Source of the DNA: CAVYBY01 sp963766935
GTDB taxonomy: Bacteria > Actinomycetota > UBA4738 > HRBIN12
Length of the DNA stretch: 64,000 nt
Assembly (NCBI GenBank): GCA_963766935.1
Contig: CAVYBY010000003.1
Location: 434,001-498,000, forward strand
Direction of reading: 5' to 3'
The first letter of the stretch is position 1. Each line of letters starts with the position of its first letter. Shown here one piece after another: positions 59,022 to 64,000 of this stretch. The notes under the pieces are model-generated. The model was not told where the DNA came from. It did no database searches and saw nothing but the letters and a program-made list of their open reading frames with translations. The translations under genes were made by a program, and so were the position numbers.

Positions 59022-62000
59022 TCAGACGTTCAGCGACCGGAGCTGCCGCAGCGCCACGGTGAGCTGAGACAGGTCGGTGACGCCGTCCACCGCGAGCGTC
59101 TTGATGAAGCGTTCGAGACGGGCCATCGTGTCGGCGCGCCGATCGAGGAACGCGGCCACGGCGTCCTCCATGGAGAGACTGCCCGCCTCCTGCAGCAGCC
59201 GCTCCACGAGCGAACGGCGAAGCGCGAACAGGTCGTCCTCCGTCGACTGACGCGCCCAGCGCTGCCACCGCGACGCCACCGGCAGCGCGTCCAGCTGGTT
59301 CTCCACCCAGTCGATCTCGAGCCGCTCGCCGAGCAGGAAGAAGGCCCGCGCCACATCCAGGACGGGGCGGTCCGTCGCGTGGGCGACGGCGATGATGTCG
59401 GGACCGTGGACGAGCTCCGGCTGGAGCGCGTGACGAATGGCCACCTCGTCGGGCACGCCTTCGGCGGCCAGACGGCGGGCTTCGTGCAGATGCTCCTCTC
59501 GCCAGGCCTCGGATCCGACGCGATCCATCACGGACGAAAGCTCGGCGAACGACGCCCGTGACTCGTCGATCGCATCTGACAGCTTCATCCCCGGTGCCTG
59601 GACCAGGTACCAACGGGTCGTCGCCTCCACGAGCCAGTCGACGCCGCCCATGAGCTCGTTCTGCACGGAGGGATCGACCTTGCCGTCGAGGGCCTCAACC
59701 GAGTCCCACCGCCCCTTGGCGCCGGTCACGTCGCGGGCGACCCGGAACGCCCACACGACGTCGGAGGCCGAGAGCCCGGTCTCGCTCACGAGCCGGCTCA
59801 CGAAGGTGATGCCCTGGTCGTTGACGACCTCGTTGGCGGCGATCGTCGCCAAGAGTTCGCGCCGGAGCGGGTGGTCCGGGATCAGATGGCCGAAGCGCTC
59901 GACGATCGCCGGGGGGAAGTAGGCGATCAGATCGGGCTCCAGATGCGGGGAGTCCGGCAGTTCTCCCTTGAGGAGCGACGCCGCGATCGCGCGCTTCGCA
60001 TAGGCGAGCAGAACCGAGAGCTCCGGCCGCGTCATGCCGGCCGAAGACGAACGACGTTCCATCATCTCGTCGGTGCCCGGCAGGAACTCGACCTCGCGAT
60101 CGAGCTCGCCGTCGGTCTCGAGCTGCTGCATCAGCTCCTCGTAGGACTCGATCCGCTCCGCCGAGACCGCCAGCTCCTGGGACAGGATCTGCGCCTGGAG
60201 ATAGTTGTCGTACAAGACGTGCTCGACGACGTCGTCCGTGCACGCCAGCAGCACGGCGTTTCGCTCCTCGGTGGTCAGCTCGCCGCGGGCCACGGCCAGG
60301 CCCAGCAGGATCTTCCAGTTGACCTCGTGGTCGCTCGTGTCGACCCCGGCGGAGTTGTCGATGAAGTCGGTGTTGATCCGCCCGCCGCCGCGCGCGTATT
60401 CGATCCGCCCGCGCTGGGTGAACCCGAGGTTTCCGCCTTCTCCCGCCACGCGGGCATGGACCTCACCGCCGTTGACGCGGACCGGGTCGTTGGCCCGGTC
60501 GCCGACTTCCGTGTGACCCTCGTGGGTGGCCTTGACGTAGGTGCCGATGCCCCCGTTCCACAGCAGGTCGACGGGCGCACGAAGGATCCACCTGATCAGC
60601 TCGGCGGGGGTCATGTCCTGCGGGGCGTCGTTCGGCATCCCCAACGCGGCCCGAACGGCGGCCGAGGGCGTCACCTGCTTGGCGCGCCGGTCGAAGATCG
60701 CCCCGCCCTCGGAGAGAATCTCCTTGTCGTAGTCGGCCCACGACGAGCCGGGGAGCTCGAACAGGCGCTTGCGTTCGAAGAACGACGACTCGGGATCCGG
60801 GTCGGGATCCACGAACACATCGCGATGGTCGAACGCGGCGAGCAGCTTGATCGTCCGCGCATAGAGCATCCCGTTGCCGAACACGTCGCCCGACATGTCC
60901 CCGATGCCGACCACCGTGAACGGCGACGCAAGATCGACTCCCAGCTCGCGGAAGTGGCGTTTGACGGACTCCCACGCGCCGCGCGCGGTGATGCCGATGA
61001 CCTTGTGGTCGTAGCCGTGCGAACCGCCGGAGGCGAACGCGTCGCCGAGCCAGAAGTTGTACTCGGCCGCCACCGAGTTCGCGAGATCGGAGAACGCGGC
61101 GGTGCCCTTGTCGGCGGCAACCACCAGATAGCTGTCCGGCCCGTCGTAGATGCGCAGCCCGGCGGGGTGCTCGACGCGGCCGTCCACGAGGTTGTCGGTG
61201 ATGTCGAGCATCCCCCGCATGAACGTCACGTAATGGTGCTCGAGGGTCTGCCGCAGATCGGCCCCATCGGCGGGCGAGCGCTTGAGGACGAACCCACCCT
61301 TCGATCCGTTGGGCACGATCACGGCGTTCTTCACCTTCTGGGCCTTCATCAGGCCGAGCACCTCGGTGCGATAGTCCTCCTGCCGGTCCGACCAGCGAAT
61401 GCCGCCGCGCGCGACCATCCCGGCGCGCAGATGGATCGCTTCGGTCTCTCGCGAGTACACGAAGATCTCGAACAGCGGCACCGGCTTCGGGATCGCCGGC
61501 ACACGCGAGGACTGGAGCTTGAAGCTGATCGAATCCCGATCGGGCAGGAACGCGTTGGTGCGCACCATCGCCTCGATGGTCCCGAGCATGCTCCGAATGA
61601 TGCTGTCCTGGTCGAGCGAGCTCACATCGCGAAGCGCTTGGTGGATGGACTGGCGAACCTCGTCGATCTCCTCCTCGCCCGCCGCCAGCTCGGGGTCGAA
61701 CTTCGACCGGAACAGCGCGACCAGCTTGGCGGCGATGTCGGGGTTCGCCGCCATCGCGTCGTTGCGGTACTCCTCGGTGTGGCGGAACGAGACGCGCATC
61801 CGGTACTTGCGGATGGCCCGGAGGATCTGGGCCTGGTCCCACGTGAGCCCGGCCGAGATCACCAGCCGGTGGAGCGAGTCCGACTCGCACCGGCCCCTCC
61901 ACACCGCCTCGATCGTGTCGATCACGCGACCTGCCGCGTTCCTGATGTCGAGGACCGCTCCGCGCGCATCTAGCACGCCGAAGTCGTGGATGAAGATGCG

Positions 62001-63863
62001 TCCCTCGCCGAGGAGCGCGGTCGGGACCTCCTCGATCACGCGCAGGCCGAAGACGTCGAGGATCGGCATGAAGGCGGAGAGATCGACCTTGCCGCCGTTC
62101 TTGTACAGCTTGATGCGCGTGAGCCGCTCGCCCGACGCCTCGTTGCCGATGCCGACGACGAAGCCGTCGGGCGACTGCTCGAGGCTCACGAGCGCCAGCA
62201 CGTCGTCGACGACGAGCGCCCAATCCACCTCCTCGGCCTTGTAGTAGTCCGGGAACCGGGGTCCGTACGCCGCCGCGAGCGCAAGCCCGCGCTCGCGGCC
62301 GACCCGGGAGACGAGCGCATCCGCGAGGTCGTCGTCCCACGAACGGGACAGCCGCTCGACCTCCTGTTCCAGCTCTTCGAAGGGGACGTCGGGAATCTGG
62401 ACGCCCTCGTCGACGTGGACCGTGAAGAAGATCCGGGCCGACTCCGTTTGGCCGAGCGAAAGGGCGTAGTCGACGGTCGATCCATGGAACCGGTTCTTGA
62501 AGAGCGACTGGAGCCGCTTTCGCAGATCGGCGTTGAACCGGTCGCGTGGCAGCGCCACGACGATGGACACGCTCCTGCCGTAGAGGTCGCGGCGCACGAG
62601 AACGCGGATCCCGCCTTGTTTCTCCAGCTGCAGCAGCCCGAAGACGAGGCCGCGGAGCTCCTCGGCCGAGGCCTGGAACAGCTCGTCCTTCGGGAACGAC
62701 TCGAACAGCGAGACGGCGCCCTTGTAGTCGTGCGAACCCGGGATCAGGTCCTCCGCCGCGAGGATCTGCTCGAGCTTGTGATGCAGAAGCGGCGTTTCGG
62801 CCGCCGGCTCCATGTAGGCCTTCGACGTGAACAGCCCGAGCAGGCGCGCCTCGCCGACGATCCGTCCCTGCGGGTCGACGCGGCGCACCCCGATGTAATC
62901 CATGCGCGCCCGGCGGTGCACCGTCGCGTACGCGTTGGTCTTGGAGAAGACGAGGAGATCGCCGTCTTCGATCCGAGCTCGCAGGGGAGGCGGGAGCGAG
63001 TCCAGCCGCGTGGACTCCGCGAACGTCGACCTCTTGATCTCCGACAGAATGCCGAGCCCGCTTCCGGGAACCGCGGAGATCGAGCGTCCTTCGGCGTCGT
63101 CCGTCAGATCGTATTCGCGATAGCCGAGCAGCACGAAGTTGAGCTCGAGCAGCCACTCGAGGAAGTCGACCGTCTCGCCGACCTCGCGAGGCGCGTAGCG
63201 CACCGCCGCGGATCTGGCCAGGTCGACCATGTGCTTGACCCGTTCGCGCATCGGCTCGAAGTCCCGGATGACCAAGCGGACGTCGTGAAGGATCTGCTCC
63301 ACGCGCTGTTGCAGGCCGGTCCGCTCCGCATCGGAGAGATGGCGGTCGAGCTCGAAGTGCATCACGGACTCGCGATGCGCCGCTTCCCGGGCGGACAGAA
63401 CACGTTCGAGCCGGCCGTCCTCGCTCCGCACGGTGCCGATGACCGGGTGCAGGAGTCTGGAGACCGTCAGATTCCGGGCGACGAGCTCCTCCCTCACCGA
63501 GTCGACGAGGAACGGCGAGTCGTCGGTGATGGACTCCACGACGGTCCCAACCGCTCCGGAGTCCCCGGGATCGAAGACCCGGACCGCGCAGGCGTGGGTG
63601 CCCCGGCTGTCGACGAACTCGAACGACGACCGGACCATCTCGATCAGGTGGTCGAGACCCAGATCGTCCCGCTCGTGGCTCGGGATCCGCCTCGTGTACG
63701 CGCGGGCGAACGAGACGATCGCGTCCTGTTGGTCGGAGGGGACCTGCGTGCGGATCCGTTCGAGGAGCTGGTCCATCATCCGGTCGGCGGCGATCGACGG
63801 TGAAGTGTTCGTTTGCTCGTCCGACACGATCGTCCTCACCCGGTGGACCGGCGTACCCGCCAT
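59022..63863 (-). CDS. gdh: NAD-specific glutamate dehydrogenase, large (180 kDa) class
   Basis: Oxidative deamination of glutamate to 2-oxoglutarate, often a catabolic and anaplerotic route in actinobacteria. At 1613 residues it matches the large GDH class (mycobacterial Rv2476c type). The long N-terminal half holds ACT-like and regulatory segments (AVRVFDPGDSGAVGTVVESITDDSPFLVDSVREELVARNL). The catalytic part near 790-1130 has RTEVLGLMKAQKVKNAVIVPNGSKGGFVLK, the NAD domain VVGIGDMSGDVFGNGML and GGIGTYVKATHEGHTEVGDRAND. The start is not certain: ATG 63863 is used, but the GTGs at 63839 (VRTIVSDEQ) and 63827 (VSDEQTN) are also possible. It is convergent with the CAP gene. Confidence 0.93.
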   Translation of the reverse strand: MAGTPVHRVRTIVSDEQTNTSPSIAADRMMDQLLERIRTQVPSDQQDAIVSFARAYTRRIPSHERDDLGLDHLIEMVRSSFEFVDSRGTHACAVRVFDPGDSGAVGTVVESITDDSPFLVDSVREELVARNLTVSRLLHPVIGTVRSEDGRLERVLSAREAAHRESVMHFELDRHLSDAERTGLQQRVEQILHDVRLVIRDFEPMRERVKHMVDLARSAAVRYAPREVGETVDFLEWLLELNFVLLGYREYDLTDDAEGRSISAVPGSGLGILSEIKRSTFAESTRLDSLPPPLRARIEDGDLLVFSKTNAYATVHRRARMDYIGVRRVDPQGRIVGEARLLGLFTSKAYMEPAAETPLLHHKLEQILAAEDLIPGSHDYKGAVSLFESFPKDELFQASAEELRGLVFGLLQLEKQGGIRVLVRRDLYGRSVSIVVALPRDRFNADLRKRLQSLFKNRFHGSTVDYALSLGQTESARIFFTVHVDEGVQIPDVPFEELEQEVERLSRSWDDDLADALVSRVGRERGLALAAAYGPRFPDYYKAEEVDWALVVDDVLALVSLEQSPDGFVVGIGNEASGERLTRIKLYKNGGKVDLSAFMPILDVFGLRVIEEVPTALLGEGRIFIHDFGVLDARGAVLDIRNAAGRVIDTIEAVWRGRCESDSLHRLVISAGLTWDQAQILRAIRKYRMRVSFRHTEEYRNDAMAANPDIAAKLVALFRSKFDPELAAGEEEIDEVRQSIHQALRDVSSLDQDSIIRSMLGTIEAMVRTNAFLPDRDSISFKLQSSRVPAIPKPVPLFEIFVYSRETEAIHLRAGMVARGGIRWSDRQEDYRTEVLGLMKAQKVKNAVIVPNGSKGGFVLKRSPADGADLRQTLEHHYVTFMRGMLDITDNLVDGRVEHPAGLRIYDGPDSYLVVAADKGTAAFSDLANSVAAEYNFWLGDAFASGGSHGYDHKVIGITARGAWESVKRHFRELGVDLASPFTVVGIGDMSGDVFGNGMLYARTIKLLAAFDHRDVFVDPDPDPESSFFERKRLFELPGSSWADYDKEILSEGGAIFDRRAKQVTPSAAVRAALGMPNDAPQDMTPAELIRWILRAPVDLLWNGGIGTYVKATHEGHTEVGDRANDPVRVNGGEVHARVAGEGGNLGFTQRGRIEYARGGGRINTDFIDNSAGVDTSDHEVNWKILLGLAVARGELTTEERNAVLLACTDDVVEHVLYDNYLQAQILSQELAVSAERIESYEELMQQLETDGELDREVEFLPGTDEMMERRSSSAGMTRPELSVLLAYAKRAIAASLLKGELPDSPHLEPDLIAYFPPAIVERFGHLIPDHPLRRELLATIAANEVVNDQGITFVSRLVSETGLSASDVVWAFRVARDVTGAKGRWDSVEALDGKVDPSVQNELMGGVDWLVEATTRWYLVQAPGMKLSDAIDESRASFAELSSVMDRVGSEAWREEHLHEARRLAAEGVPDEVAIRHALQPELVHGPDIIAVAHATDRPVLDVARAFFLLGERLEIDWVENQLDALPVASRWQRWARQSTEDDLFALRRSLVERLLQEAGSLSMEDAVAAFLDRRADTMARLERFIKTLAVDGVTDLSQLTVALRQLRSLNV

Positions 63864-63912
63864 CCTCTCACGTCAACTCGGGCGCCGGGTGACGAACGTG
63901 TGGCTTCCCGCC

Positions 63913-64000
63913 TCATCCGGCCTCGCCGCGGGCGCGCTCGACCACGTCGGCGGCGAGGTCGAACCGGCCCATCTGGGGGATGACGTAGACACCGGCGGCG
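63913..64000 (-). CDS. C-terminal fragment, probably methylenetetrahydrofolate reductase family
   Basis: The last 28 codons of a minus-strand gene entering from the right edge: AAGVYVIPQMGRFDLAADVVERARGEAG and TGA. The GVY.IP.MGR.DLAA.V.E ending is like the C-terminus of actinobacterial MetF-type reductases. The sequence is too short for certainty. It lies 49 bases upstream of the glutamate dehydrogenase gene on the same strand. Confidence 0.4.
   Translation of the reverse strand, partial: AAGVYVIPQMGRFDLAADVVERARGEAG

Overview
The window is chromosomal DNA of a very GC-rich bacterium and reads as Actinomycetota. The lineage markers are a glnE/glnA2-type pair, a Mycobacterium-like bifunctional dCTP deaminase, a large NAD-glutamate dehydrogenase of 1613 residues, a dnaK-grpE-dnaJ-hspR-clpB operon, and a decayed DUF222/HNH gene. 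It looks like a deep-branching or uncultured member, but sequence alone cannot fix the class. There is no prophage, integrase, intact insertion sequence or CRISPR array; almost everything is core metabolism, information processing and small sensory modules.

Layout. 1-5150: partial glnE diverging from a class I glutamine synthetase, a hemerythrin-like protein, glutamine-dependent NAD synthetase, a SIMPL-domain protein and tRNA-Lys. 5180-11720: two acetyltransferases, a broken HNH gene, a DUF192 protein, tRNA-Glu, tRNA-Asp and tRNA-Phe, an ECF sigma factor with a membrane partner, and an F420-reductase-like enzyme. 11800-15890: 2-oxoacid dehydrogenase E1 alpha and beta, a free-standing lipoyl protein, a cobalamin-binding-type protein and a nucleoside phosphorylase. 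16100-17140: a 3-aminobutyryl-CoA ammonia-lyase and a one-domain response regulator. 17290-29320 (minus): purine biosynthesis, purA-D-E-B-C-S-Q-L, then an ECF sigma-ogt pair, then purF-purM. 29350-34090: UspA, TauE/SafE permease, metallo-hydrolase, secreted protein, LemA and a membrane protein. 34100-40800: chaperone operon. 41150-46690: NarL-type two-component pair, dcd, frameshifted trpD, tRNA-Gly, cupredoxin and an ECF sigma/zinc anti-sigma pair. 46740-51050 (minus): nth, dnaB and rpsF-ssb-rpsR-rplI. 51260-64000: panB, a second two-component pair, menE/menB-menA-menD, a CAP protein, NAD-glutamate dehydrogenase and a fragment of a probable methylenetetrahydrofolate reductase.

How genes work together. 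The pur genes cover most of IMP synthesis plus AMP branch steps (purN, purH and purK are not here). menD/E/B/A cover much of menaquinone synthesis. GlnE, GlnA, glutamine-dependent NadE and NAD-glutamate dehydrogenase sit at the nitrogen node. Many operon junctions are ATGA/GTGA overlaps.

Three features stand out. First, about twenty genes have a TAnnnT -10-like hexamer ending 6-10 bases before the start codon, implying leaderless mRNAs. Second, short tandem duplications recur at gene junctions, including a copied menA N-terminus that forms a 14-codon peptide whose stop overlaps the menA start. Third, the purine operon carries a PurE-family protein that lacks the usual catalytic motifs, and the rpsF leader carries a structure resembling the S6:S18 autoregulatory element.
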